DNA from: Ceratodon purpureus
Taxonomy: Eukaryota; Streptophyta; Bryopsida; Pseudoditrichales; Ditrichaceae
Direction of reading: 5' to 3'
NCBI GenBank assembly: GCA_014871385.1
Contig: CM026428.1
Span: 15,158,476-15,222,475, forward strand
DNA length: 64,000 nt
Shown: in pieces, positions 1-12,250 of the stretch
Position numbering within the stretch: position 1 is the first letter of the stretch
Layout: each line of letters starts with the position of its first letter
The notes under the pieces: generated by a model
The model's database searches: none
What the model saw: only the letters and a program-made list of their open reading frames with translations
Told to the model about the DNA's origin: nothing
Program-made: the position numbers and the translations under genes

Positions 1-109
1 GATGATAAAAAGCTATAGGACAAACCACTAGTCAATAAAAAAGAATTATGTATTGAAACAAGCAATAGTAGTGGACATTTTTGTAGAATTTATTACTTCA
101 TGCAATTAA

Positions 110-1857
110 CCCCTAAAGTTCCTTGACTATGTTTCACCAAAAAACACTCCAAAACTGCAATTTCCAATGTAAAAAGCATGAAATTTTAAAACAAACTTTT
201 TTGACAAGATTTTCGACTAGGTTGATACACTCTACCTTTTTTTTTTTTTTTTTCCGTTTTTTGCATTATGGATTTTAAAGGTTTTGATGCATATCAAAGA
301 AGACTAAGTTAGCTAACTGTATTAAAATAATTACACTCGAAAGTAAAGTGTAGCATGTTGAAAACAATATTTTTATTAACCCCTAAGTGCCCAGGAAAGC
401 CAAAATGGCTATCTGTTGTTTCGAGCAACCTAGATGAAGGGGTTAAAATTGATATTTTTGCCTAAGATTTTTACTATATGCTCCTGTACTGCAAAGTGTA
501 TGTGGTAAAATTTGCAAAGCCAAATTCCAATTTTAAGACCTTCATTTAGAAATTCTAGGTTTCAAGTCCAAAACGGACATCTTAAAATTAGGTTTTTTTT
601 TTAAAAAAAAAAATCTTGAAATATGTTCATGACCAAACCACCACTTAGATTCCAAAGAGACCCAAGTCAAAAAATATACCAACTTTACAAGGGCAGCCTC
701 TAAAAATTACAAAGACAAGCTTCAATGTTTTCATTAATTTTTTAATTACTTCTTTTAGAATTCGTCAAAATTTGAGATTTTGAAATTTTTCAAAAATAAT
801 TTCGCTCAGAAATCAAAAACTTATAAAGGCACCTAACCATCGTTTAGATTTTTTTAAAACCAATTATACGTAACCCAATTATGCATGTTTTACTATATCA
901 AAGGTTTCAGATCTACTTCTAGAAAACAATATTTATGAGAGCCAAACAAAGGAATGAATCTCTCAAATTTTCCACGGAGGTACTCAACTTGATTACCTAC
1001 ATGAAAAAAAATATGGGCAAAATGTTTGGAGTAACAATCTTCAACTCCCCCTTTGCACCATTTTCACTATGTCATTCAGCCAATGCCCAAAAAAAGTTTT
1101 GCTGCAACTTTGAATATTATAATCTCTAAGTTGGTAAACATCCAACGGCTCAAAAGTTTATCAGTACTTCTAAAGAAGGTTTAGTACAAGATCTTATGGC
1201 TGGATGTCTAAAAAAAGTAATTTTAAAAAATTAAAATCGTCGTTTCTACAAGGTGGTCAAAAATCATGTGTGCAGGTTTTGAGATCCAAAACATGCTTGG
1301 GCACTTAGGGGTTAAGTTGAATACACGAGAACGCTAAATCTTGTTTCTTTCCTAAAAATTCCAATATTCAATAAGGTCCCAATCCAAACCGTCAAGGTAA
1401 TGATTGATGTCCACATTTTCACTGAAAAAAAGAAAAAACCTATACTAATATTTCTTGTAAATTTTATGAAGGAAAGAAGATTTTTTTTTTGGTACACTGC
1501 CCGAAATGGTGAGAAAATTTTAATATTTTGTAGAGTGAATATTATGCACTCAAAGTCCTTTTTTTTTGGAAACCTCAAAGATGACATCATGAAGTATTTA
1601 TAGAAATATTTTTAGAGGTAATTGATGTATTTAACACGGCTGCCCAAATTGCCCATCGAACAACTTTTTCCACTTCAGGTACCATAACTGTTTTTATAAA
1701 TGTCCAATCAAAAGAAAAATAAATAAAAAAATCCCTCAAAGTTCTTGATATGGCCTACATTCACAAAAAGTTTCAAAAAATCTCGACTTCAATTGAAGTC
1801 ACAGGTACATGCCCGAATTCTAAAAAAGCCCATTCTAGGACAATTGTCCTTTAGGGG
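110..1857. mobile_element. TTAA-flanked non-autonomous element (copy T1), interrupted
   Basis: The left end reads CCCCTAAAGTTCC and the right end, read inverted, CCCCTAAAGGACAATTG. Both ends are bordered by TTAA (106-109 and 1858-1861). Removing the nested copy at 380-1311 and one TTAA leaves about 812 bp. The right terminal 80 bp closely match the right end of the element at 42541-43402. There is no long ORF; short ORFs inside are AT-rich noise. A non-autonomous DNA transposon is inferred. Confidence 0.75.
380..1311 (-). mobile_element. TTAA-flanked non-autonomous element (copy T2), nested in T1
   Basis: A 932-bp element with 14-bp perfect inverted ends (CCCCTAAGTGCCCA) and TTAA on both sides (376-379, 1312-1315). 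Its interior is the reverse complement of the element at 12251-13179; for example, the segment at 500-560 is the inverted counterpart of 13010-13075. The box AAGATCTTATGG lies 112 bp from its right end. It sits inside T1, so it is the younger insertion. Confidence 0.8.
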
Positions 1858-1861
1858 TTAA

Positions 1862-3434
1862 TGACAAAATATTGATCATTGTACACCTCTATTATTTTAG
1901 ATGCAACTTATGATTTTTATAAAACCTCAAATATTCACTTATTATATACACAGAATTTTTAAGTATGGTGACTTTAAAAATCACTTCTATTTTTTATTTT
2001 TTTAAAACAATGAATTTAAAAATTCAAACGTATGATCCTAAAGATCATGGTAATATGGTCTTGCTTAGAATTTTGTAGTCCTTGGATGCATGTGTTTTTA
2101 AGATTATAACTTACAGACATTTTAAAAAGTTTTGTTCATCTTATGAAAAAGTTGTGACGTCACCATCAAACTTTTTTAAACTTTTTTTTATTCATTCCAA
2201 AAACCTACACTTCAACATTCCTCATGTACTTGTTTATATTATGAACAACCTCTAAAAGAATAGATCAAAAACTGTTGGGAACCATCTTAAATCGAGTCTA
2301 CAATGAGCAGGGGCTTGCTTTACATACAATTAGGAAGGCGATTTTAGAAGGCCAATGTAACATTCAAAAAAATATACATGTTAAAAGTGAATGGTCAGAT
2401 TTTGGTAATGGTGTCACTTGAAATGTTAAATGATAAAAAAATCATAATTATTGATTTGACGCAAAAGTTATTGGTTACAAATCAAAATCAAAATCAAAAT
2501 TTTAGAGAGTATTTCTTGGGGCAATTGAAAATAAAGAATTATCCATTTTCAAGCATTGGATGGAGTAAACTTGGATCATGCAAACTTATGAAGGCAACAC
2601 CTTCCAAAAATTCTAGATGTTTTATCTGTTTTATATGTAGCTCTAGTAGGCTACATACTACATTGGGCAAAATAAACTCTACAATATGGAGTTTGTGGGC
2701 CATAATTTTTACATACAAAGTAAGATCCATCAGGGTTCGAATCCGGACTAGTTATACGAGACAAACGCTCACCATCAACCAACAATGAGCTTGTGTTTTG
2801 GTGACCAAACTTATATAAAAACGAAACTTAAAAGCTAACTATTATAGTTTCTGGTTACTTGTGACGAGAGTGTCTACTCTCGAAAAAGGAGAGTAGATTT
2901 TTATTTCAATACCTTTGTTGTATGGGCATTGGATTGGGGGTAGATTGAATAAACACCTAATTCACGTCAATCTCCTCCGCAAACCAAAGTTTCTCTCTCT
3001 ACAAAGTAGAAAAAACTTTCTAAAAAATAAAAATCTGTAGAAATGAAAATCTTCAAGGATAAGAAATTCATTTAAAAAATAAATAAATTAAAATCTGGCC
3101 TAAGCCGCCTATAAAGAGCCACGACCGACTTTGAGCTCCTTACTCATGAAGGGTTAAGAATGCAATGCAACATTATCTCTAAACAAACATGTACATATTT
3201 TTAATGAAGGAAGACTAAACCCTCTGAAATCAATTTAATCTATTTTTGGAGAACCAAAAACAACCAATATTATCTGCTTTTCCATAAATTTCTTTTAAGA
3301 AAATTTGTTATGCGTCTACGCTACTTGAGCAGTGTGGCCAGCATGACAGACACAAATGAGTAAAATAGTGGAGAGCTAATGAGCAAAGGGCATCAGAGCA
3401 AACAAGGTTACTGTATTTAATTAAGAGGGAATTA
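1862..3434. other. AT-rich intergenic DNA, no gene seen
   Basis: The stretch contains homopolymer runs and short chance ORFs, such as the 136-codon ORF at 2378-2788 (repetitive NQNQNQN, no recognisable domain). No splice-linked coding signal was recognised on either strand. Confidence 0.5.
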
Positions 3435-3790
3435 GTAAAGGAGGCTGGCATGATGACCCTCCACGACCCCGGCTGACCACTGAACCAGCTGGCACCCCAC
3501 TGCCCAATGGCAGCGCCGCTACGTACACGTCACTGGGCCCTGGGCAGTGGGCAGGCAGATCCACTACCTACCTACCTGCCACCCACACGAGTGCGTGCAT
3601 TGGGTTCCATTCCTTGTTCCATCCTCCGGCGTGCATCCTTCATCCATCCTACTTCGAGTGACGGCGCTGGATGATGGTAATCATTCGTCGTGCTTTGGGA
3701 GACGAGCTCTGTTCGTCAGCTGACGACCGTTACGAGTGTTGGGCTCGGGCCAAATGAATTCCCAGCTCGTGAACCCCATTGCAGACCAGT
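3435..3790. other. GC-rich island without ORF
   Basis: An abrupt rise in GC content against AT-rich flanks, with ACGT-type and CAGCTGACG-type short motifs and CTAC repeats (CTACCTACCTACCTGCC near 3564). No open frame of useful length is present. It could be an orphan promoter or a noncoding exon; direction is unknown. Confidence 0.3.
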
Positions 3791-6700
3791 CTTCCCTTTT
3801 TGATTTATTTTATTTTATTTTTGAGTAATGGAGTCCATGAAAGTTACTCCATGTAGTAGGTCAATGTTGCCCTTGACTTACTCCCACTATGAGAACAAAT
3901 AGAAGCTGAGAAAGCATAGAGATGTGGCAAGGAGTTAGCCTATTTTCAATTTAAATCCTAATCCTATATTTTTGCTTCATATATATTGTTACTGTGAACA
4001 TAATACAATTTTTAGTCTTATCTTCTCCAAAAAAATAATTATTGAATTGAGGTAGGGAAGAAACAAAGAAGGAATATTGAAGAGTTTTAGTTCTTTAAAC
4101 ATTTAAGAATGCTAAGTTTTGTAACTATCTTTGATATGTAGTTTTTTTATTAGATTAAAATAAAGAATACATGTCTTAGACATGTTCTGAGTTTCTTAGC
4201 ATGCCATCATTGTGTTGTTGGTAGTCTTCACCAATTCATCTACTATCGGATACTGGAAAGAAGTCCTAAAAACTCTTTGAGAACTCCACAACATTTCAAG
4301 AACATGATAATTTTTGTAATCCAAAAGGGACCTTCTTAGACCAATCAATTCAGTGTTGACATTTTATGGTGGTAACAACAGTATTACAGTTTACAATTAG
4401 TATTGAACATTAAGATTTTGTAACACTAATTATCAATTCTAGTGCAGTGTGAAGTAATTTGGCCTTGTGCGTAGGCTCAGGGCTGTGTTGATCTTGTGCA
4501 GATTTGGGAGGTGTTCGTTGGGATGGTTCTGTCGCTGAGGCTGGTGGAATGGATGATGGACAAGGCAGCAAGGCAACCTGTCTCATACAATGGTGATGAA
4601 TGCTGAGTCATTCAATTGCTCCATTTCATTATTTATGATATATCTAGAATCTCAGACCTCTTCGTTATTTTAGCATAATGGAATCAAACTATTAATACCT
4701 ATGTTTTATTATGGATCATGTGGTTATCTGATGGAACGACATCTGTTAATTGTTTTTTAATATTGTGTCAGGCACTACTTCACTATAATGAGAGGCTTTC
4801 TGGGTAGAAATTGTCACATAACTTAGTTTACTTCCCTACGCCATCATAACCAGTAATTCACCACTTCATTGTGGGTGACTCACATGAAGTGACCCAATGC
4901 TCCAAACGAGAGCCACTGTTATTTTCTTGTTCCGTATTAGCTCTTTTTCGGTACTTTTTCATCAATGTCCTAAATGGACAAGATCATGGTCTTTTTTTAG
5001 ACATCAAATTTATTGATAACTATTTCCAAACTGTACTGAATCATTAGTTACCACCCAGGGAATTCCTGGGGGTCTGCAAAGATTGCTAATCCAGTTACCC
5101 ATGTCAACTTATGATACACCTAACTTGACACACCATCAAGGTGCAACACCTACTAATCATCTCAAGGGCCCATGGTAATTAAAGGGAACTGTTCTTCAAT
5201 AAAGATGTGAGTTGGAAATCCATTTACATGAAAGAAAGCTCTTCATATTTTGCAGATCTTGGAGCCTACAGTATTGTGAAGCAACACTTCAAGCCCAGAA
5301 CTGTGTACTAGATTTCTGGAACATCCCATTGGTAATCAGGACTCACAGAAAGAATTCTCCTCACTCACACTTGGTGACAACTGAAGGCCATACACAAGTA
5401 CCTAGAAGGTAATCAAATCACTCCCAACTTGCCAGTGGGACCACTCATGTGATTATAGAGACGTTGAGACTTTGAAGGACTTCCCAGCGTTGAAGGCTTG
5501 ACATGTTTTGGGTGTGCTCACTGGTGGAAATGGCCATCTTTGGATGGACTAGAAATAGAGGTGGGACTAAAGAGTGCACTGGCTGGCGGGAATAGAGACT
5601 GCTCTCTCCTGAGAACTGTTAAAAGCCCTACTCCGTTAAATTTCTAATTTTCTTTCGAGTTAACAAAAGAACGAGGAGAAACAGTCCACTCCACTCAAGC
5701 TATTTAGAGGAAAGATGTGCGACCCACCTTTAAGAAAAATCAGTGGGAGAACTGGCAACCTATCACGATTCTCTACATTGGGAAAAAAATTTGAAAAACC
5801 AGTATTGGTACTTCTCAACACTTTTCAAATGAACCTACGTAACCGAACAACACAACAACACCAGCATCCGTGAGAGAGCTGGTCAACACGGTTTGGTTAC
5901 CAGAAAGCATGCAAACACTGCTAGCTCAATTAATGGTAGAATACTTCAGCATAGAGAGCACTGAAGCCCCAAATGCCGTGAAATGAATTAACAGGCTGGA
6001 TGTCTAGCAGCCGATAAAAAATAGACGGGCACCCCTTAACCTATACATTGCTTTCGCCTACTTCCTTACACATCTGCTTGAAACTGGAGTAAAAAGCTAA
6101 TTGGCTACAACTGACATTAGCTTCTAAAAAGTGCTAGAAGAATTATTATACATTTTCAGGAGAATCAATGAGGCACACGAAGAGGCACCACAGACTTCAA
6201 CTACGAGTCGAACATTCAGTTTCAGTAACTGAATGTCATCCCGGTTCTGCCTTGTACATCATGTTGCAAATACTTCTGGAATCGAACCTCAAACTCGCCC
6301 AGCTCCACAGAATTACAAACCGGAGCATATTTCAATACTGAAACACACCCCTGGTAGTAATTCTTGAAAGAAAAAACAATATATTTCCACAAGTTTGGGT
6401 ATACTCAACCAAAAGCTCACGTGAGGTTGACATACAAGACCCGTATCTGTTGGTAGCGGTCGAACCTGAATACCACAATACTCTGACCTCAAGCTGTCAT
6501 CCTTGACCATGTCTCATCTTCCCCAGTACACCCGGCATCCATTTCTCCTTCATTTTGAGTCATCCTCTTCTTCAAACCCATCGCCCAAAACAAATTTATC
6601 GTCGAAGAAGAACACGCAGCATATCACTCCAAGGTGTCTTGGGGCGACGAATGCTATTGGATTCCTGCCCTCGTCAACAGTTTGAACTCTTGGGCCGTCA

Positions 6701-6831
6701 TAAAGCCAGTTGACTTGTGGGCACATTTGCACACCTCATCTGGTTCCCTCCTCATCTAAGCTGCTAGGGTTGAAGATTCATCCGAATAAAAAATTGCTCG
6801 CAAGACTTCTCAACTCAATAGACTAGTCCTG
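3791..6831. other. Intergenic region and 3' flank of the syntaxin gene
   Basis: Sequence of moderate composition with small ORFs of 60-66 codons that show no family resemblance. The part nearest 6831 (about 6300-6831) is the likely 3' UTR and downstream flank of the minus-strand syntaxin gene. I see no other gene. Confidence 0.4.
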
Positions 6832-9800
6832 TCAAAGTCCCATGATCTTTTTCAGGATGTAAATAATCAGCATAGCCGCACATAGGACAATAAGCACCAA
6901 TATACACGTCACCATGCCTCCTCGTTTCTGAGTTTCTTCTGCCTGCAATCATCCATAAAAAAACAGATCCATCATGACACTTTTCACAAGTTTAGGAAAA
7001 TGCTAGACTGCAGTAGAATCAAATTATAGAATGTAGAAAGGTGAAAATCCTTACCTTCACAAGCTCCTTCACTCCTTGCTCTACAGAGGTTGCAACATTG
7101 GTGATGTTGTAGTCAATGCGGTCAACTATCGTTCCCTGTTAATCAGGAGCACACAGGTTCAGAGCCAAGCAGAAACTACAGACGCAATATTAGGATGATG
7201 ACGATACAGGGATAACGATTTTAAAACAAGTCCGAAAGGAAAGTGGAATAGTGGGAGTATGATCCACTACAAGTCACTTGCAATTGTATCATACCTGATC
7301 AATAACGAGAACAGAGAGGTCCTTCATGATTTGTGCTAGGTCGTTCACAGACTCCACAATCTGATGATCACAAGCAAAGCATATTAAGCGTCAGAAACAC
7401 TCGTTCTGGAAAAAGTACACAATGCCAAGTCACCATTTTCTCATTCAAACATTAAGCACAATGGTTTAATAAGTCCCACAAAATATAAGCTATCATAGAA
7501 ATGGATGTATAACATGAGTGTACAGCTAAGGATGATCAAAGCCACATCAATACCACAGCGACAAGGTCGAATCCAAGAGAGCCAACTTGCCTGATTGATT
7601 TCTTGTTCTCGTTCAACAGAGAGAGCCTCATTCTGCCTTAGCTGTTGAAGATGTTGATTTGTAAAACTCTGTGAAAAGCAGGTGAAGTATAAGTAACTAT
7701 ACAAGGCATGTAATCCCCATTTAACCAGCACTGCCCCATGTTCAAGTTTGTATCTTCAAAAATCAATCGGATCAGCTCCCCGATAGTTGCATTAATCCCC
7801 GCTCAAGACCTATGAACTCAGGATCAAAAGGGAGATCCAACCTGAGACAACTACACAGATAGATTACCAGGCGTACTTCTAAATTTCGTTTCAGTGATTT
7901 ACGGCACGTCCTAATAAATCCGAAATTACTATTTCAAATACAAACATGAATGAACTGCGTTGGAAGTCCTTGATGGTCCCGCTCGGTTTTACTTATGCAT
8001 CCTACTTTCATGCAATCATGGCATTAGACTGTAAAGAAAGATATTTGCATGGGGTCGCTCAAACAAGCGTTAGTTTAGAATAGGTAGAGACCTGAGAGAA
8101 GTCATCATCTTCGCTCGTTTTTGGCTGCTTTCTTAATCCAATTCCATCATCCACAGCCTGTCCCTGAACAAGAGACAACCGATACAGAACAGTTTTAGCC
8201 ATATTCCGCTCGTGCTCTTAGCGAAGTAGATGTGAATAAAAAAGATTCTCAAGCAACAAAAAGTAATTAAACCTGCCGCATCAATAATAAGGTACCATGT
8301 CTCGATTTGCTGACTAATAAGCATCTCTATCGATCAATAATCTCAATTACTAACACGAGCACCACCTAAAATACTACTTCCACAGATTGCTTCGATAGAA
8401 TAAATGCAGAGAGTGCAGAAGTCAGAGATGCAAAAGGGAATAAAAGGCACCTCTTGCTGCCGTTGCAATCTATTCAAATACCCTTTCTGCTGCTTCCGAA
8501 AATCCATGGACAAGGTTTGCAGATCCGTAGCTAGTGATCTCTGAATGAATAAGGTAAAAAGCAAGAACGTATATTCATTAGCACATCCTGATGTAAAAAA
8601 TAAATAATAATAGAGATAACGGTTATGCACAACACCAATTCTTTTCTTTACCAAGAGTACAAAAACACTTCCGACTTGAGTAGCTGCGCTCTCTAAAAAT
8701 GTCATAGTGAAAATCGACTGTACTCTCGCAGCTGACTACATCGACACATGGGCAGCAAAGCTTTATCGCCAAAATCCCCAGAAGCCAGATTGGTACATAC
8801 CCACACAAATCAAGCTCCAATGCGCAAGGTTGAATACTTACTTGTACATTTTTGCGAATGTTAGCATCTTGTTCGCTTGCACCAGTTGGTCTTGAGAGCT
8901 GCTGGAGCCTCTGCTCACACTTCTTTAACAACTTCGTGATTTGCTGGGACAACAACTCAATAGTATGCTCCTCCTTGGACGTGTCGTCAAATGTAGGCAT
9001 TAACGCGCGACTGTGTGCTTTCGCTAGCTCCGCCATTTTTGAACGTGCCCGCTGCATATCTGCAGAGACTTGATCCGAAATATCCACCCAACCTGGTGGC
9101 AAATTCAACGTTGATGATCCCGCACTGCAAACCAAAAGGCCGTTTGAAACAAGTCAGTCCACTACCTAGAAGCAATTGTTCGAGTCTAAAAAACTTCATA
9201 TGCAATGTCAGAAACCTCTAGAAGCACTTAAAACGAAGGCACACAACAAAAATTACAAATTTGATAAACTCCATTCTTTCACTTCGATCTTCTCAGTAAT
9301 AAGAGCCATTCAGCTCATTGGATATAGCAAAGTGACCATTACGGCCACGGGAGGGGGCAATATGAATGGCAGACTCGATCCCATATGTTGCCTGCCAATG
9401 ATACTTAGAAAAATGACCTTTCCAGAATCAAAAGACAATTGGTCTACAGAAATGGTAAGATGCCTTGCGAAACCCTAATCCATTTTATTACACATTTGAC
9501 GCTATCGATTTGACCGACAGAGGAAGTGAATCCGGACGATCTTCACTTGAAGACACATTAAACAATATTCTCAGTTGCCCGAGGGTTCTGAGCAGCAATC
9601 ATATCAGATTAAGTACACTTGACAGAGAGTACAAGCCATGCTGTCCCCGGTTATAATCCAATGATTTCCAAGTCTAGATAACTGAACAACAGACAGGTCA
9701 CTGCACTACCACCCAACAAACACTGTAACTCATCTTTCTGAGAATTTGTACGCAGATTTCACAGTTCACTCTCCACACATTAGCTGCCAATTGATTGAGA

Positions 9801-10380
9801 AATCAGAGCGCGTCCACCATGGACTGTAGTACCCTCACAACGCAGTGATATTCACAATTCATCTAACGCATATCTCTACTCTCCCTTTCTCCGAATGTGA
9901 GGCCCCCTGATGCTTGATTTCTGCACTTCCAGGCTAGTACGTAACAAGGAAGCGAGGCTGCACGAGCTCATCTAAAAGGCATGTGTTAAAAAAAACCCTA
10001 ATCGAAGAGCGAGTCAACCAAGCCAATCCCGAGATACTGACATTCCTGTGTAGCCCCGCTTCCATATGAATGGTTCGATTGACACAGAAATCAAATGCTC
10101 TGTTTACCCGCAGCTCTCTCACAGAGAGAATTTCAACAACTCCCAATTGTGGGAATTGATAGGGTTAGAGGACTAAGAGTGCTCACTTGAGGTTGTTGGC
10201 CGCATCCAGATCTTCGCTACCGACGGCATTGTACCCTCGAGGCCCGCCTTTCAGCAGAGGCGCCTCCACGAGCTCGATCGCCCCGCCCCGACCCCCGGAC
10301 GATGTCGTCGCATACGGGCGAACACTGCGCAGCGCTTCCCTGTACTTGCGAAACAGCGCAGTCTGATTCCTCGTCGCCAT
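6832..10380 (-). CDS. SYP4: SYP4-type syntaxin (trans-Golgi Qa-SNARE, SYP41/42/43 family)
   Basis: The gene was rebuilt from eight exons: 10380-10187, 9124-8842, 8540-8451, 8163-8092, 7668-7591, 7360-7295, 7135-7055 and 6942-6832. Together they give 975 nt, or 324 aa plus stop, close to the family's usual 320-330. The N-terminus MATRNQTALFRKYREALR is the conserved SYP4 start, a peptide that in this family (Tlg2/syntaxin-16) binds the Vps45-type SM protein. A helical Habc region follows (about residues 70-190), then the Qa SNARE motif (about 231-288) with the zero-layer glutamine at Q261 (VLVIDQ), and a C-terminal membrane anchor (about 298-318) ending in KKIMGL. The family drives vesicle fusion at the trans-Golgi network. 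All junctions keep frame. Introns use GT-AG except intron 5, which starts GC (7590-7589). The first intron is about 1.06 kb. Family call is very secure; SYP41, 42 and 43 cannot be told apart. Confidence 0.95.
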
Positions 10381-10509
10381 ATTCTCCTCCTCCCGATCAA
10401 ATCCCCACAACCAAATCCAACCCAACCCAGCCCAACTCAAAAAAATAAGATCCCACACCCGCCCAGTTGCTCTCCCTCTGCGACCTACATATTACTACCC
10501 TGAATCCTG

Positions 10510-10990
10510 AAACTGTGACGTTCCTCCACCTCGTCCACCATCCTCCCCACCAGAGCTCCTTCTCGCCACACCCACATCGAAACCCTCCCTCTGCCTCCCA
10601 CCCAATGGAGCCCTCCCCTGACCAAGGTTTTGATTGCAAAACGTTGGGTAAAAAAACTACAACAACATCATCATCATCAAATCATATCCACCATTCCAGA
10701 GCTCACATCCTCCTCCCACATGGAAACCCTGATGTAAGTGTTGATTGGAAAACAGACCATCAACTACAACATCATCATCATCAAACTATCCACCATCCTC
10801 CTGCCCACATCCTCTCACATGGAAACCCTGCCTTTGCCTTCCCCTTCCCCTTCCCCTTCCCCTCCCACCAATACAAACCCTGATGGGCAGTAAAACCAAA
10901 ATGGTTACCCAAACAACTACAACATCATCATCAAACCATCCACCATCCTCCCCACTGAAGAGCTTCTCCTGACCACATCCACATAGAAAC
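10510..10990. repeat. Imperfect tandem repeat (about 110-130 bp unit, three copies)
   Basis: Three successive copies share CTACAACATCATCATCA, a segment like CCATCCACCATCCTCC, and a CACATGGAAACCCTG-type segment: around 10657-10735, 10764-10835 and 10916-10990. Unit ends are eroded. It contains short ATC and CCTTCC microsatellites. The array lies directly upstream of the syntaxin start codon on the minus strand, so it occupies its promoter or 5' UTR region. The long His/Pro-rich ORF on the plus strand here is a by-product of the repeat. Confidence 0.65.
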
Positions 10991-11124
10991 TCTCTCTCTC
11001 TTTCAACAACACAATCTCTGAGGGCAGTGAAAAAAGGCTTTGATTGAAAAAGGTTTGTAGAACTAGAACAGGAACTTGCAACTTGGAAGGTGAGCCTGGG
11101 TTTAGCATGAAGTGGAGATATGGC

Positions 11125-11520
11125 CTAGATCTGATGTGTGATAGTAAGATATAGTGGATATAAGAAATGGAAAAAAGAACTGTGTGAGTGTGTGAATGAT
11201 ACTAAGTAACTTAACATGTGGGAGACTGACTGAGGGTGTGTGGATGAGTGGGAGGCAGTCAAGTTGAGTTGAGATGGGTGAGATGGTGTTGGCAAGGGGC
11301 TGTTGTGGTGGTGTTGGTGAGAAGAGGAGCTGCTAAGAGCTGCTGCTGGGACTCCATTTCCAGGCATTGGTGTTGGAGTTGGTCAGTTGGTGACTTGGGG
11401 AGAGAGTGTGAGTGTGTGTGTTTCTGGGTTTGGGGATGGCCACCTACTCCGGAGACATCAGAAGTTGACCAGGCACCCAACAACCATGGAGTCATTGCAA
11501 GCGTTTTCATTGGGTGAGTG
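11125..11520. repeat. GT/GAG-rich low-complexity region
   Basis: The plus strand is rich in GTGTGAG, GGTGTTGGTG and GCTGCTG runs. This creates overlapping long ORFs on both strands whose products are only Ser/His/Pro or Trp/Gly-rich. No protein family is seen. Confidence 0.4.
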
Positions 11521-11738
11521 ATTTGATTGAGTTAACTTAACACACTGACCATTGACGGACCATAGACTGAACTAACAGACGTCTTTAAGTTGATAGGCCA
11601 AATTTCTACAGTTTAAAACTTCTTTTCTATTTGCAAATTAGTGGATTCAGGAAGCGCAGTGGGCATGGCATCTGCTTCCGCCTACGGAACTTGGCAGGAC
11701 CTCCACCAAACCATATCCCAATAATGGATTCTACACTA

Positions 11739-12047
11739 TGGTGAAACCACCTATAAGTGGGCATTTAAGGATTATGTAAGGAATCTATATTCTTGGGTGA
11801 TGAAATGAGTGGGTTACTATTTTTTAGGGATAAGGAATAGGAGAAGATAAGTTTTCCGTATTTTTTTGATATTTTAAAGCACACACATAATTAAATACAA
11901 ATTTTCAAAGCCTTAAGAAGTGGAAACCTATAAGCGGGCACCCTATTTATGTACCCATGAGGTACATGTAAGGGAGGTTATATCTTTATAAAGGCAAGAA
12001 TCTTAGGGTACGCCCATGGGTGGTGCCCGCTGATAGTGGTTTCACCT
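11739..12047. mobile_element. Small MITE with GGTGAAACCAC ends
   Basis: The left end TGGTGAAACCACC and the inverted right end AGGTGAAACCACT flank 309 bp. TA dinucleotides border both ends (11737-11738, 12048-12049). An internal partial copy of the end motif (GGAAACCTATAAGCGGGC near 11922) resembles the left terminus (ACCTATAAGTGGGC). It has no coding capacity. TA duplication suggests Tc1/mariner-type mobilisation (inference). Confidence 0.6.
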
Positions 12048-12250
12048 TAGTAGAAAAGTCCCTCAACTACACCTGGATGAACACCGAAAAGAGGTCTAAT
12101 TTTAATTTTTCCAAATGGTGTAGTGAGATTGCAATTGGGCACCACTCAGGTCTATTTCAGGGCGTCTAAAGAGGAGCGTTTACTGTTTGCATGGATCCAC
12201 TTGTATAATAAATGGCTTCCCCACCCATGTGACTCACGCCCTATATTTAA

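Noticed and set aside
106..113. CCCCTAAA at element ends as interstitial telomere repeat
   Set aside because: Contains the plant telomere unit CCCTAAA only once per end and always next to TTAA; better explained as a transposon terminus.
2725..2760. GGGTTCGAATCC resembling a tRNA/SINE B box
   Set aside because: No A box at the right distance upstream, and the flanking bases do not form a T stem.
10467..10883. His/Pro-rich 138-codon ORF
   Set aside because: It follows the minisatellite units and microsatellites; overlapping frames are equally open.
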